Assembly (NCBI GenBank): GCA_047973225.1
Contig: JBKEBQ010000027.1
Coordinates: 7,939-71,938, forward strand
From: JBKEBQ01 sp047973225
GTDB lineage: Bacteria; Bacillota_I; Bacilli_A; Erysipelotrichales; Erysipelotrichaceae
Length of the DNA: 64,000 nucleotides
Reading direction: 5' to 3'
Under the pieces are notes generated by a model. That model worked only from the letters and a program-made list of their open reading frames with translations. It searched no databases and had not been told where the DNA came from. The translations under genes were made by a program, and so were the position numbers. This document shows positions 53,916 to 63,302 of the stretch, piece by piece; within the stretch, counting starts at the first letter, position 1, and each line of letters begins with the position of its first letter.

Positions 53916-54083
53916 CTATCTTCCCCAGGATGCTCGAATGGGTCCCAAAGAAAATGAGCCACTTTTGGATGTAATCATCTTATAAACAGCTACACTTCCA
54001 CTAACTGCACAAACTACCAAAAACCAAGAGATAGCGCCTCCATATGTTGATTGCATTTCTTTTTTACTCAATTGCTTTAACAT
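53916..54083 (-). CDS. Small peptide with double-glycine leader (bacteriocin/pheromone-like)
   Basis: 55 residues. The start has a near-perfect ribosome site, GGAGGTGAT, four bases before ATG. The N-terminus MLKQLSKKEMQSTYGG matches the double-glycine leader pattern (LSxxE, hydrophobic position, GG) recognised by C39-peptidase ABC transporters. Cleavage after Gly16 would release 39 residues: a hydrophobic, Cys-containing helix (AISWFLVVCAVSGSVAVY), then a cationic, Gly/Ser-rich tail ending ASWGR. It overlaps into radC, with no exporter or immunity gene near. A small membrane protein with a chance leader is the main alternative. Confidence 0.7.
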   Translation of the reverse strand: MLKQLSKKEMQSTYGGAISWFLVVCAVSGSVAVYKMITSKSGSFSLGPIRASWGR

Positions 54084-54197
54084 TTTATCACCTCCCTCTT
54101 TTGTATTGGTAATGTTTAATAAACTTCCTAGTTTCCACCTGATATTCCTTAAAAGCTCTTTAAAGGATACAAAACCTTACTCCCCATCCAGTAGACA

Positions 54198-54224
54198 AAA
54201 AAACTTCTATGATAGAAGTTTTTT
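54198..54224 (-). terminator. Terminator of tRNA-Lys
   Basis: AAAAAACTTCTAT and ATAGAAGTTTTTT form a 13-bp palindromic stem 7 bases from the tRNA end on the minus strand, with the T-run following. Confidence 0.85.
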
Positions 54225-54231
54225 GTTTGTA

Positions 54232-54307
54232 TGGTGACCTGTCAGGGATTCGAACCCTGGACCCACTGATTAAGAGTCAGTTGCTCTGCCAGCTGAGCTA
54301 ACAAGTC
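54232..54307 (-). tRNA. tRNA-Lys (CTT)
   Basis: A 76-nt cloverleaf with encoded CCA. The anticodon loop CTCTTAA gives CTT, reading AAG. The acceptor stem contains one G-U pair (GACTTGT/ACAGGTC). Confidence 0.93.
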
Positions 54308-54527
54308 ATAAAAACTAACAATGTGATTATAGCAAACCAAATCTCAAAAAGCAATAAAAAAGGCTCGTTAAAATGTTTTAAAAAAATCTCCTCCTTACTC
54401 CCTGTACGAATAATTTATAAAATTTTTGTGATCGATTTATTTGCATTGTTATGTAACATGAACGTAGATTTTGATAATTCTACTTTCATTTCGCAATACA
54501 AGATATACGCTAGATAATCGATTTCAA

Positions 54528-54556
54528 TTGTACTAAGTGCATGCCTATGGTACAAT
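54528..54556 (+). promoter_or_regulatory. Promoter of the DEAD-box helicase gene
   Basis: TTGTAC (54528-54533) and TACAAT (54551-54556) are 17 bases apart, with TGG before the -10. The gene starts 34 bases downstream. Confidence 0.72.
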
Positions 54557-54590
54557 CGAATTATTGCGAAAACGCTAGAAAAGAGAATTT

Positions 54591-56195
54591 ATGACATTTG
54601 AAAATTTAATTAAAGAAGTAAAACTACAACGTGCAATTTCAAGTTTAGGATATACAGAGCCTACGGAGATACAAGCAAAAGCCATTCCCGCAATCCTATA
54701 TGGTAAAGATGTTGTCGCAAAATCAAAAACAGGTACAGGAAAAACAGCTGCTTTTGGTTTGCCCCTCATCCAACAATTGTTAAACAAACAAGTGCAACAG
54801 GCAATGGTCCTGTGCCCCACTCGTGAGTTGGCTTTACAAGTGCACGATGAGCTTATAAAATTTGCGAAATATTGCAATGACATAAAAATTACTTGCGTCT
54901 TTGGTGGTACTCCCATTGATCGTCAAATCCGTTCTCTCAAAAAAGGAGTACAGATTATCGTTGGTACACCAGGTAGAATACAAGATCATATACGCAGAAG
55001 AACTCTTCGTATGGAAAAAATAAATTATGTGGTACTCGATGAAGCAGACGAAATGCTGAACATCGGTTTTCGAGATGATATTGAAAATATTCTCAGTAAA
55101 ATTAAAGTTACACATCAGACCGTTTTATTTAGTGCGACAATGCCAAAGGCAATCCGTGAAATTGCGAGCACCTATTTGAGTAACAAAGAAGAAATTGAAG
55201 TACAATCAAATACAAAAACCGTAAGCAATATAGAACAATCTTTCATATCGATCACAAAAAAACACAACAAAAGCGATGTAGTCGAAATTTTATTGCGTGC
55301 CAAGCACCCAAATTTATCGATTGTGTTTTGTAATACGAAAGCGAAAGTTGATGAACTTGTGGATTTTTTACATAAACACGGACATAATGCAATGGCACTC
55401 CATGGCGATGTTCGACAAGAAAAGCGTACCAAAATAATGAATCGCTTTAAAACTGCACAACGTGCTATTCTGGTTGCAAGTGATGTTGCTGCTAGAGGTA
55501 TTGATGTAAACAATATCGATATTGTTATTAATTATGATTTACCACAAGATAACGAAGTATATGTTCATCGTATTGGTCGTACTGGCCGAGCTGGTAATAA
55601 AGGTATTTCTATCTCGCTTATCCAAGGCAAAAAGCAAGAACATCAATTAAGACAACTTATGCGTTTCACAAAAGCGAATATCAAGGAGATGAAAGTTCCT
55701 AATAAGACCGATTTAGGTGCTGTTGATAAAGATCATTTGCTTAATAAAATTGAGACCAAAATCAAGCAAGAAGGCATTATGTTTGCAAATATCCAAGCTG
55801 TCAATGAATTGGTAAAAAAAGGCTATGATCCTCAAGAAATCCTCAGTGCTTTATTCTCTATAAGTAATAACGGTCCTTTACAACCAAATGTTTCATCAAC
55901 AAAAACGTGTAAAAAAATAAAACATGCTACACAACTTCGTTTTACCATCGGTTCCGCTAAAAAAATAACGATTCATGATATTGAAGATGCCATCAAACGG
56001 GATTGCCGTATGGACGCAAACAGTATTGGTAAAATTGATATTCGTAAACAATATACCATCATCGAGGTTCATAAAGAGGATGCGGAAATCATTCTTCGGC
56101 AAATGAATCCTTCTTTCATAAAAAAATATCCTTTTGATGTATACTATTATAAAAAACAAAAGGAAAAAGCCAAAGAAGGTAGGCGAAATAAATAA
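54591..56195 (+). CDS. DEAD-box ATP-dependent RNA helicase with DbpA-type RNA-binding domain
   Basis: 534 residues. Q motif (TEPTEIQAKAIP), AKSKTGTGKTAAF, PTRELALQV, GTPGRI, DEADEML, SATMP, DVAARGIDV and HRIGRTGRAG give a complete helicase core (1-370). The C-terminal 80 residues (LRFTIGSAKKITIHDIEDAI onward) resemble the DbpA/CsdA RNA-binding domain, which targets ribosomal RNA. It probably acts in ribosome assembly or cold adaptation. It stands alone, with its own promoter and terminator. Confidence 0.93.
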   Translation: MTFENLIKEVKLQRAISSLGYTEPTEIQAKAIPAILYGKDVVAKSKTGTGKTAAFGLPLIQQLLNKQVQQAMVLCPTRELALQVHDELIKFAKYCNDIKITCVFGGTPIDRQIRSLKKGVQIIVGTPGRIQDHIRRRTLRMEKINYVVLDEADEMLNIGFRDDIENILSKIKVTHQTVLFSATMPKAIREIASTYLSNKEEIEVQSNTKTVSNIEQSFISITKKHNKSDVVEILLRAKHPNLSIVFCNTKAKVDELVDFLHKHGHNAMALHGDVRQEKRTKIMNRFKTAQRAILVASDVAARGIDVNNIDIVINYDLPQDNEVYVHRIGRTGRAGNKGISISLIQGKKQEHQLRQLMRFTKANIKEMKVPNKTDLGAVDKDHLLNKIETKIKQEGIMFANIQAVNELVKKGYDPQEILSALFSISNNGPLQPNVSSTKTCKKIKHATQLRFTIGSAKKITIHDIEDAIKRDCRMDANSIGKIDIRKQYTIIEVHKEDAEIILRQMNPSFIKKYPFDVYYYKKQKEKAKEGRRNK

Positions 56196-56229
56196 AAAAA
56201 TCCACACACAAAAATATGTGGATTTTTTT
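56195..56229. terminator. Terminator between the helicase and glycosylase genes
   Basis: AAAAAATCCACA and TGTGGATTTTTT form a 12-bp stem around a 10-base loop, with T-runs on both strands. It serves two convergent genes. Confidence 0.87.
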
Positions 56230-56258
56230 GTTTAAGTAAACCACGCTTTCAAAAAAAC

Positions 56259-56741
56259 TCAACTATGTCTTTTTTTTAAAGCGCTAATCCATGTTTCAAA
56301 AATTAGTGATTCAGCGATGGTTCGATTAGCGTTGCTAGTTGATGGCAACGCTATACAAGGTAATTTTATATGTTTGAAATGTTTTTGATAGACTTCATAA
56401 CTCTTTTTACCATTACACAAAATATGCGTAATGCTTGGGTTTTTCTTCAAAAAACTCTCAATATCATTGCATTTAAAATTTCTAATATCGCTGTCTAAAC
56501 TACTTTTACGATCGCAACTTTGCATCACGTCCCACAGCGCAAGATGATGTTTTTTTATACACTGTATTTTTTCCTCATATGTAAATAATGGTGTTTGAAA
56601 ACATGTTGCTATAATTTTCCAAAATCGATTATATTTAAAACCGTAATACTCCTGCTGCTTAAGCGAAGTAATGGATGGCATCGATCCTAAAATTAAAATT
56701 TGCGGTTTATTGGCAACAATTGGTTTAAAGCCCTCAATCAT
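56259..56741 (-). CDS. DNA-deoxyinosine glycosylase (uracil-DNA glycosylase superfamily)
   Basis: 160 residues. The motifs ILGSMPSITSLKQQEYYGFKYNRFW, ALWDVMQSCDRKSSLDS and ALPSTSNANR match the hypoxanthine/deoxyinosine glycosylase branch of the UDG superfamily, which excises deaminated adenine. The open frame extends to 56780, but an ATG at 56741 overlaps the rimO stop, and GGGTGA serves as weak ribosome site, so coupling to rimO is likely. Confidence 0.88.
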   Translation of the reverse strand: MIEGFKPIVANKPQILILGSMPSITSLKQQEYYGFKYNRFWKIIATCFQTPLFTYEEKIQCIKKHHLALWDVMQSCDRKSSLDSDIRNFKCNDIESFLKKNPSITHILCNGKKSYEVYQKHFKHIKLPCIALPSTSNANRTIAESLIFETWISALKKRHS

Positions 56742-58032
56742 ATACTGCTTCACCCATGAGATCGTATGGCAATGCCTCACTTATTTTCACCTTCACAAAA
56801 CTCCCTAAAGGAATTGCTCTCTCACTTGTAAAACTCACAAAGCCATCCACTTCATCTGGAGCGTTGTGTTTTCCTCTGCCACGATATTTACCACTCAAAC
56901 CATCTTGTACTTCCACTAATACTTCGATGATACTACCAATTTTTTGTTTATTGTTTTCATAAGCTATTTTTTTTTGTAGTTTCATGAGTTTATCCAAACG
57001 TTGTTGTTTTATATTTTCAGGAATTTGTTTTTTCATTTTATAAGCAGGCGTATCTTCTTCATTAGAATATGTAAAACTTCCCATACTATCCCAACCTACC
57101 GTACGCACAAATTCAAAAAGTTCCTTATAATCTGCTTCACTTTCTTCAGGAAAGCCAACAATGAATGTTGTTCGTAATGTTGGATTGTCGAAGGTCTTGC
57201 GTATCTTTTTGATCATTTTCAAGGCTTCTTCTGTGGTTCCACGACGATTCATTCGCCTAAGAACAGAATTGGATGCATGTTGCATAGGAATATCAAAGTA
57301 AGGCAATACTTTATCTAGGTTTTTTATTCCTTCAATCAATTGATCACTAATTTCATCTGGATACATATATAAAATACGAATCCAATGGAACCCATCAATT
57401 TTTTGTAATTTTTTTAACAGTTCCAATAACATTGGTTTATGATATAAATCCATTCCATAACATGTCGTGTCTTGGGCGATCAACACCAACTCTTTTACCC
57501 CACTACGAGCTAAAGTTTGCGCTTGTTCTACAAGCCGATCCATGGCAATAGATACATTTTTTCCACGTATCAAAGGTATCGCACAATAGCTACAACAATT
57601 ACTGCATCCTTCTCCAATTTTTAAATAGGCAGTATGCGGTTTACTGGAAATCAAACGCTCACTTTTGCTGTACGATTGCAACGGTTTTTTTAATTCAGCT
57701 TCCAATATTTCATGTAGATGCGCATACTCGTGAATGCTAATAACCCTATCAATTTCTGGTATTTCATCCAACAATTCTTGTTTATAGCGTTGCGCTAAAC
57801 AACCAACCACAATCAATTTTTGCAGTTTTTTCTGCTTGTACTCTGCCATTTCCAATATCGTATTAATTGCTTCTTCTTTTGCTGAAGTAATAAAACCACA
57901 TGTATTGATGATGATTGCTTCTGCAATATTAGGATTATTGACTAGCTCATGTTGCTGCGTCAACATCCCCATGATCGTTTCACTATCCACTAAATTTTTA
58001 CTGCATCCTAACGAAATAAAACCAATCTTCAT
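56734..58032 (-). CDS. rimO: Ribosomal protein S12 methylthiotransferase RimO
   Basis: 432 residues. N-terminal UPF0004 domain with ISLGCSKNLVDSE, INTCGFI and VGCLAQRY (three cluster Cys), radical-SAM motif GCSNCCSYCAIP, and a C-terminal TRAM domain. It adds a methylthio group to an Asp of S12. The LVDSE motif separates it from MiaB. It starts without an obvious partner gene and overlaps the glycosylase gene at its end. Confidence 0.95.
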   Translation of the reverse strand: MKIGFISLGCSKNLVDSETIMGMLTQQHELVNNPNIAEAIIINTCGFITSAKEEAINTILEMAEYKQKKLQKLIVVGCLAQRYKQELLDEIPEIDRVISIHEYAHLHEILEAELKKPLQSYSKSERLISSKPHTAYLKIGEGCSNCCSYCAIPLIRGKNVSIAMDRLVEQAQTLARSGVKELVLIAQDTTCYGMDLYHKPMLLELLKKLQKIDGFHWIRILYMYPDEISDQLIEGIKNLDKVLPYFDIPMQHASNSVLRRMNRRGTTEEALKMIKKIRKTFDNPTLRTTFIVGFPEESEADYKELFEFVRTVGWDSMGSFTYSNEEDTPAYKMKKQIPENIKQQRLDKLMKLQKKIAYENNKQKIGSIIEVLVEVQDGLSGKYRGRGKHNAPDEVDGFVSFTSERAIPLGSFVKVKISEALPYDLMGEAVYD

Positions 58033-58122
58033 ATTGATACCTCACTGGGTGTGATTATACTATATTTAAACATCAAAAAAAAGGACAATCCACATAAATA
58101 CAAAGCCCCTTTTTATCATTTC

Positions 58123-59364
58123 TTATTGTTTTTCTTTTTTTAACCATTTCAATATATGAATGAACTTGACTTCATTTCCATACATCAATGTTCCTCTGCG
58201 ATAAATTCGCGCTGCAAAGAAACCACTCAAAATCGTTGTAATCAACAACAATGCGAAGGAAAAAAACACGGCTGCCATTGGTACTTCTCCCATCGACATT
58301 CTAACAAACATGACAATTGGTGAAGTGAGCGGAACAATGGAAGCAACTTTAAACAGCATACTTGATGGATCAGAAATCCCAATTTGAGCAATGATATATA
58401 TAAAGATAACGACAAATGTAACCGGCGTTGTTGCACTATTCACTTCTTCTGTTTTGGATACAAGGGCACCCAATGCTCCATAAAGAAAACTATAGAAGAA
58501 AAGCCCCGTAACTCCAAACAGCGCAAAGGCTACAAGAACATCCATTGGAATTGCAAACATCGTGTCTAACAGACCATTCCACGCGGTCCCAAAAAATTGA
58601 TAAACAAGTGTAGCACTCAATATCAAAGTACCAATTTGTAATGTAGCAGCAACAATTGTTGCTAAAACTTTACCAAAGATGAGTGCACTTGAATCGGCAC
58701 TCGTCACCAATAACTCCATCGTTCGATTTCCCTTTTCCTTTGCCACTGAGGTAGCAATCATCGAACCATAGCTGATAATTGCAGCATAAATTACAATCAT
58801 CAAACCCATTGAATATGCAACCACAGATGCACCTCCACCTCGATCAAGCGCAATTATGGAACCCTGTGATACATTTTTTGCATTAATTTGCATGACTTTG
58901 TCGGCATCAATACCAGCTTCTTCAAGCGCCAAATTACGCTTGATTCGAGATAAGATATCATTTACGATCTGTGCTGAATCATCTGTAGCTATTTCATTTT
59001 TTACATAGTATGTATAATCCAAATTATTACGAATAACAACACCATTGTTATACGTTCCAGCCGCAACCTCTTTTTCTATCTCTCTAACGCTTTCAGCTTT
59101 CTCTATCTTCATATTGGGAAAGGATTGTTGAAAGAATTTTAAAATATCTTTTTCCGACTCATCCAAAACCAAAAAGGTTTCGTCCGTTATGATTTGACCT
59201 TCATCATTCTTGGCTGGTAGAAACATATCAATTCCACCTGTAAATGTTGGTATTAAAATTCCGATAATAGCCACTGCTATAAAAATAGCAGTCGATATAA
59301 TATAAGATTTCGATTTCAACAGTCCCAACAATTCAAATTTGAAAATGATACTAAACTGCTTCAT
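58123..59364 (-). CDS. ABC-2 type exporter permease, NatB-like
   Basis: 413 residues. One N-terminal helix (about 20-40), a long extracellular domain (about 45-175), then five helices. Motif SVAKEKGNRTMELLVTSADSSALIFGKVLA is typical of NatB/YhaP exporters. The ATG at 59364 lies 14 bases inside natA, with TAGGTG as ribosome site. Substrate may be Na+ (as in B. subtilis NatAB) or a drug or peptide; sequence does not decide. Confidence 0.88.
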   Translation of the reverse strand: MKQFSIIFKFELLGLLKSKSYIISTAIFIAVAIIGILIPTFTGGIDMFLPAKNDEGQIITDETFLVLDESEKDILKFFQQSFPNMKIEKAESVREIEKEVAAGTYNNGVVIRNNLDYTYYVKNEIATDDSAQIVNDILSRIKRNLALEEAGIDADKVMQINAKNVSQGSIIALDRGGGASVVAYSMGLMIVIYAAIISYGSMIATSVAKEKGNRTMELLVTSADSSALIFGKVLATIVAATLQIGTLILSATLVYQFFGTAWNGLLDTMFAIPMDVLVAFALFGVTGLFFYSFLYGALGALVSKTEEVNSATTPVTFVVIFIYIIAQIGISDPSSMLFKVASIVPLTSPIVMFVRMSMGEVPMAAVFFSFALLLITTILSGFFAARIYRRGTLMYGNEVKFIHILKWLKKEKQ

Positions 59365-60280
59365 TTTCATCACCTACCTTTTGCACAAAAATATCATTTA
59401 ACGATGGCACATAATCACAAAAGACTGCTACTTCGTATGCCAACGCTGAAAACTTTAAAAAAAGATCTTGTTTTGTTACACCATCTAATAATTTTAAAAC
59501 AATGTAATCCTTATGTCTGTCATCCGTAACATCCACCAATGTAGCCAAATGATGCTTGACGATTGTCTTCATCTCTTCTCTTGATTTGTTTTCAAGGCGA
59601 AGCATAAGCTTCTTGTTTCCCCATTCCTTTTGAATTTCACTCAGTTTTCCCTCTAGAACGATATTACCTTGGTTGACAATAGCGATATCCTCACAAAACT
59701 CTTCAACATATGACATTTGATGACTTGAAAAAATAACCAATTTATTGCTATTGATTTTTTCACGAATCAAATCTTTCAACAATTGCGAGTTCACAGGGTC
59801 TAACCCACTAAATGGTTCATCCAATATAATAATATCAGGATCGGCCATTAACGTTTCTGCCAATTGTACTTTTTGTTGATTACCTTTAGATAGTGTTTCC
59901 AATTTCCGGTTTTCATATTCTTCTATTTGTAGTTTTACAAGTAATGCTTTTGCTTGTTTCTTTGCTTCTTTGCGTGATATTCCACGCAATTCCCCAAAAT
60001 AAACCAACTGCTCTATAACTTTCTTCTTTGGATATAGGCCGCGCTCTTCTGGCATATATCCAATGCGGTAATTTTTGCGTTCAAAGGGTTTTCCATCCAT
60101 CAAAACTTCACCTTCACTCGCCTTGAAAACATCCATCAAAATACGGATGGATGTCGTTTTTCCTGCACCATTACGACCTAGAAGTCCCAGCGCTTTCCCC
60201 TTTTCAATTGCAAAACTCACACCATGAAGCACTTCTTTACCATCAAAACTTTTATGTATATTTCTTAACTCAAGTTTCAT
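59351..60280 (-). CDS. ABC exporter ATPase, NatA-like
   Basis: 309 residues. Walker A GRNGAGKTT, signature LSKGNQQKVQLAETLM, Walker B IIILDEPFSGLDP and H-loop FSSHQM. The C-terminal extension (about 220-309) is typical of NatA/YhaQ ATPases. The ATG at 60280 has AAAGGTG six bases upstream; the open frame starts at 60304. It overlaps the permease gene and has a good promoter directly upstream. Confidence 0.92.
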   Translation of the reverse strand: MKLELRNIHKSFDGKEVLHGVSFAIEKGKALGLLGRNGAGKTTSIRILMDVFKASEGEVLMDGKPFERKNYRIGYMPEERGLYPKKKVIEQLVYFGELRGISRKEAKKQAKALLVKLQIEEYENRKLETLSKGNQQKVQLAETLMADPDIIILDEPFSGLDPVNSQLLKDLIREKINSNKLVIFSSHQMSYVEEFCEDIAIVNQGNIVLEGKLSEIQKEWGNKKLMLRLENKSREEMKTIVKHHLATLVDVTDDRHKDYIVLKLLDGVTKQDLFLKFSALAYEVAVFCDYVPSLNDIFVQKVGDENEAV

Positions 60281-60302
60281 ATTGTTCACCTTTTGTATTT
60301 TC

Positions 60303-60331
60303 ATAATACTACATTACATTTTTTATAGCAA
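60303..60331 (-). promoter_or_regulatory. Promoter of the NatAB-like exporter operon
   Basis: On the minus strand TTGCTA (60326-60331) and TATTAT (60303-60308) are 17 bases apart, just upstream of the ATPase gene. The remaining bases to 60584 show no credible gene. Confidence 0.75.
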
Positions 60332-60584
60332 CATTTTTAAATACGTATTAAAACATAAAGGAAAACCACTAAAAAAGCGATAACTCCAACAGAAATTTAT
60401 TGTTTTTTTTCACTAGTTAATCACCGTATAATGTTGACTATAAATATTCCATTTATCGCTTGTTTATATTGCTTATTGTATTACCTCATAATGCGTCTTT
60501 TTATTAACATCATCATAATGCAATGGATATAATCGCACTGTATACAGCCTTTACACCCAAAAAGGTACAGGTGTTAAAAGAACT

Positions 60585-61517
60585 CTATTTCAGTTTTCTC
60601 AATAGATCAATATTATCTTGTTCAATAGATATACTTTGCGCATTTAAATACGCCAGCGGTGAGGATGGGGGGGCTTCAAAAACCACCTTATATGCGCACA
60701 ATGCATGATATGTATTGGCTTTTTTTTGTGCACCATATTTATAATCTGCTACAAGTGGATGGTGCATATGCGCAAATTGGGCCCGAATCTGATGGGTTCT
60801 TCCCGTATACAATTCAATCTCTACCAACGCAGTATGTGACATTTGCTTCTTTATCCAATAATGAAGTCCCACTTTTTTATACCCTTCTTTTTGTGTGTCC
60901 TGAATAACTACAATTTTATCTCCACGCCTGTGATAATGCCATAAATCAATATCATCTTTTTGTAAGATTCCTTCGACAACTGCATAGTAATACTTATGCA
61001 GCTGATGGTGTTTGATAAGTTGATTCACCTCGCGTAGCGCTGATGCCTGTTTAGCTCCGATAACCAAACCTTCACTGTTACGATCCAATCGATTACATAA
61101 AGCTGGCGTAAAACTCTGTTCAAGCTTTGGATCGAATGCTTGTTGCTGATACAGATATAATTTCATTTGATTGATGAGTGTTTCTATATCTTCCAAGTCA
61201 TCGCTATGGCAAAGAGTTCCTATCGCTTTATGCATAACTAAAATATTTTGATCTTCATATACGATACGAAGTGGTTGTTGAGCTTGTAAAAACCGCAAAT
61301 CCTCGCTTCTTTCAAAAAAAGATTCTGCAATATAACAGACAACAACATCACCAACTTGTAATTTTTGTGAGGCTTCACAACGTTTGTGATTTACTTTTAT
61401 TTTTTTATTGCGTATATATTTATGCATTAAACTTTTAGGTAAGTCTACCAAACATTTTTGTAAAAATTTATCCAAACGCTGATTTGCATCATTTTCCTCG
61501 ACTCTTAATTCACGCAT
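60585..61517 (-). CDS. RluA-family RNA pseudouridine synthase
   Basis: 310 residues. N-terminal S4 RNA-binding domain (QRLDKFLQKCLVDLPKSLMHKYIR), then the catalytic domain with NRLDRNSEGLVI (catalytic Asp) and YTGRTHQIRAQFAHMHHPLVAD. It isomerises uridines in rRNA or tRNA; the exact site (RluC/RluD-like) cannot be told. Its ATG overlaps the stop of the PAP2 gene by one base. Confidence 0.92.
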   Translation of the reverse strand: MRELRVEENDANQRLDKFLQKCLVDLPKSLMHKYIRNKKIKVNHKRCEASQKLQVGDVVVCYIAESFFERSEDLRFLQAQQPLRIVYEDQNILVMHKAIGTLCHSDDLEDIETLINQMKLYLYQQQAFDPKLEQSFTPALCNRLDRNSEGLVIGAKQASALREVNQLIKHHQLHKYYYAVVEGILQKDDIDLWHYHRRGDKIVVIQDTQKEGYKKVGLHYWIKKQMSHTALVEIELYTGRTHQIRAQFAHMHHPLVADYKYGAQKKANTYHALCAYKVVFEAPPSSPLAYLNAQSISIEQDNIDLLRKLK

Positions 61518-62017
61518 TACATAATCACCAACAATGCCAATCCCGTAAGGATACCAACAACACTACCAATAAGAACATCGCTGAAATAATGGACTTTTAG
61601 ATACATTCTTGAAATGGCAATCAACCCCGCCAAGACAAAAGCGATAAATCCAAAATCGAGATAAAAAGAAGAGATTACAACGGCACACGCAAATCCATTT
61701 GCGCTGTGTCCTGATGGAAAGGAAGAACCATAAGGATTATCAATTTCGATACGGATATCAAGATGATCTTCGAATGGACGGTTGCGTCTGAAAACAGCTT
61801 TAATAAAGCCATTATTGATCGCATTTACCAATAACATTGCTAGAAGCAAAGATAATGCCAATCGACGTTCTTGACGAAGCAAAGCGATCATTACATAGAA
61901 TAGCCAAACACAGCAAAAATCACCCAAATGTGTAAAGATTTTCATTACCTTCACCACATATGAGCTATATAAATGATTGTGTATATAATACAAAATTTTA
62001 TCATCTATTTTTTGCAT
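61517..62017 (-). CDS. PAP2-family membrane phosphatase
   Basis: 166 residues with four or five membrane helices and the three PAP2 motifs KAVFRRNRP, SFPSGHSAN and SRMYLKVHYFSDV. It probably dephosphorylates undecaprenyl pyrophosphate or a lipid phosphate on the outer membrane face. It is coupled to the pseudouridine synthase gene by a one-base overlap (TAATG). Confidence 0.9.
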   Translation of the reverse strand: MQKIDDKILYYIHNHLYSSYVVKVMKIFTHLGDFCCVWLFYVMIALLRQERRLALSLLLAMLLVNAINNGFIKAVFRRNRPFEDHLDIRIEIDNPYGSSFPSGHSANGFACAVVISSFYLDFGFIAFVLAGLIAISRMYLKVHYFSDVLIGSVVGILTGLALLVIM

Positions 62018-62109
62018 AAGTTCCTCTTAAACTCTTTTATTATTATACATGAAACAAACCTGTAAAGAAACATTCTTTTGTATCACTTATACAAGATATT
62101 CTGTGTAAT

Positions 62110-62706
62110 TCAAATTGTTTCAGCAATTTTTTGTGCCTTAATACGCGCCATTTCTTTAGTGGATGCACCTGGTATATCGTTGTTTGTTGCTCGCACATAG
62201 CGAATATCTTCGACACCCATAAACCCAAATAATTTTTGTATTTGTAAATAAGCAATGTCTTCTTCGCCAACATGATCTCCCCCCATGGATTGTATAAATA
62301 CCAACTTTTTATCTCCACATAATCCAATCGGTATAAACACATTGTTGTCTTCTTTATTTATATACTTGAAACTTTTGTTTGCAACTACAAAACAATCCAA
62401 AAGTTCTTTTAAAAAACCTGGAATGCCAAAATTCCACATCGGTGATGCAATTATTATAATATCACTTTTCATAAACATATCTGCATATTGTTTACGCTTT
62501 TCGACTACTTTTATGTCTTGCTCATTAGCCTTTTTTTGCAACAACGTCTGCGTAAGAAGAATGCCCTCTATTTCATTTGCATAAAGCTTGCCAACTTCAT
62601 CTAAGGGGTTCTTTTTTTTATATTTCTTTAAAAAATCATTGGCGATTTGTGTGCTAATTGCAGCCTCTTTTAAAGGACTTGCATAAATCATCATTACCGT
62701 TCGCAT
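62110..62706 (-). CDS. azoR: FMN-dependent NADH-azoreductase
   Basis: 198 residues of the flavodoxin-like AzoR family. The N-terminus MMIYASPLKEAAIS is the FMN phosphate loop region, and SPMWNFGIPGFLKELLDCFV is the family signature. It reduces quinones and azo dyes with NADH. AGGAGGA precedes the ATG. Single gene. Confidence 0.9.
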   Translation of the reverse strand: MRTVMMIYASPLKEAAISTQIANDFLKKYKKKNPLDEVGKLYANEIEGILLTQTLLQKKANEQDIKVVEKRKQYADMFMKSDIIIIASPMWNFGIPGFLKELLDCFVVANKSFKYINKEDNNVFIPIGLCGDKKLVFIQSMGGDHVGEEDIAYLQIQKLFGFMGVEDIRYVRATNNDIPGASTKEMARIKAQKIAETI

Positions 62707-62873
62707 ACTATACTCCTCCTTACAATATTTACACTTTATAGAATACCCTTTTTAAACTTTTAACGCAAGGAAATGCATTCGAATCAAGGTAATTCGTTTG
62801 AAGAGTAGATTTTAGAAGATGCATTATGGAATAATTCGTTTAAAAGCGTCTTCTTCATTTTTTGGGGTAAAAT

Positions 62874-63302
62874 ATGAGTAATATAGCCGTGTCTAGAAAA
62901 GAAAACTGGCAAAAACAGCTACTTGATCAATCAAATCCCCATGATCCAAATCTCAAGACAATAACATATGAAACACAAACGCAAGTACATCATGACTTAC
63001 AATATTATATTGATCATGAAGATATGGGTTTAGGAGGACTGTATCAAGTATATGAAGAAGCATATATCAAAGTGTTAGAGCTCTATAAACCAAAAACGTA
63101 TCAGAAACAAATAGAATACCCAGAAGGTAGTGGAAGTCTTTATATTGGGGAGATTGGTGTTTGTCATAAGAAATTGAATGACGATGACCTTAGAAACTAC
63201 TTGGATGAAATTGTTATCGGGATTGCAAGTGTTAGTGCTGTGGTGGCTGTGAGAAGAACCACGAACATATTCGCGAATTCAGGGAGTGTAAGAAGTGTAT
63301 GA
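62874..63302 (+). CDS. Unrecognised small protein
   Basis: 142 residues, not recognised. The N-terminal two thirds are charged and hydrophilic (KENWQKQLLDQSNPHDPNL, YYIDHEDMGLGGLYQVYEEAY). The last 30 residues turn hydrophobic (IVIGIASVSAVVAV) and then basic. GGGGT lies six bases before the ATG. Its stop overlaps an ATG of the decayed GH18 gene (ATGA). Another frame over its last 70 bases reads CCGGC..., CKKC, so a frameshift near 63230 is possible. Confidence 0.5.
   Translation: MSNIAVSRKENWQKQLLDQSNPHDPNLKTITYETQTQVHHDLQYYIDHEDMGLGGLYQVYEEAYIKVLELYKPKTYQKQIEYPEGSGSLYIGEIGVCHKKLNDDDLRNYLDEIVIGIASVSAVVAVRRTTNIFANSGSVRSV

Noticed and set aside
62043..62342. Minus-strand ORF of 99 residues near the azoreductase gene
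   Set aside because: Overlaps azoR in another frame and lacks a ribosome site.
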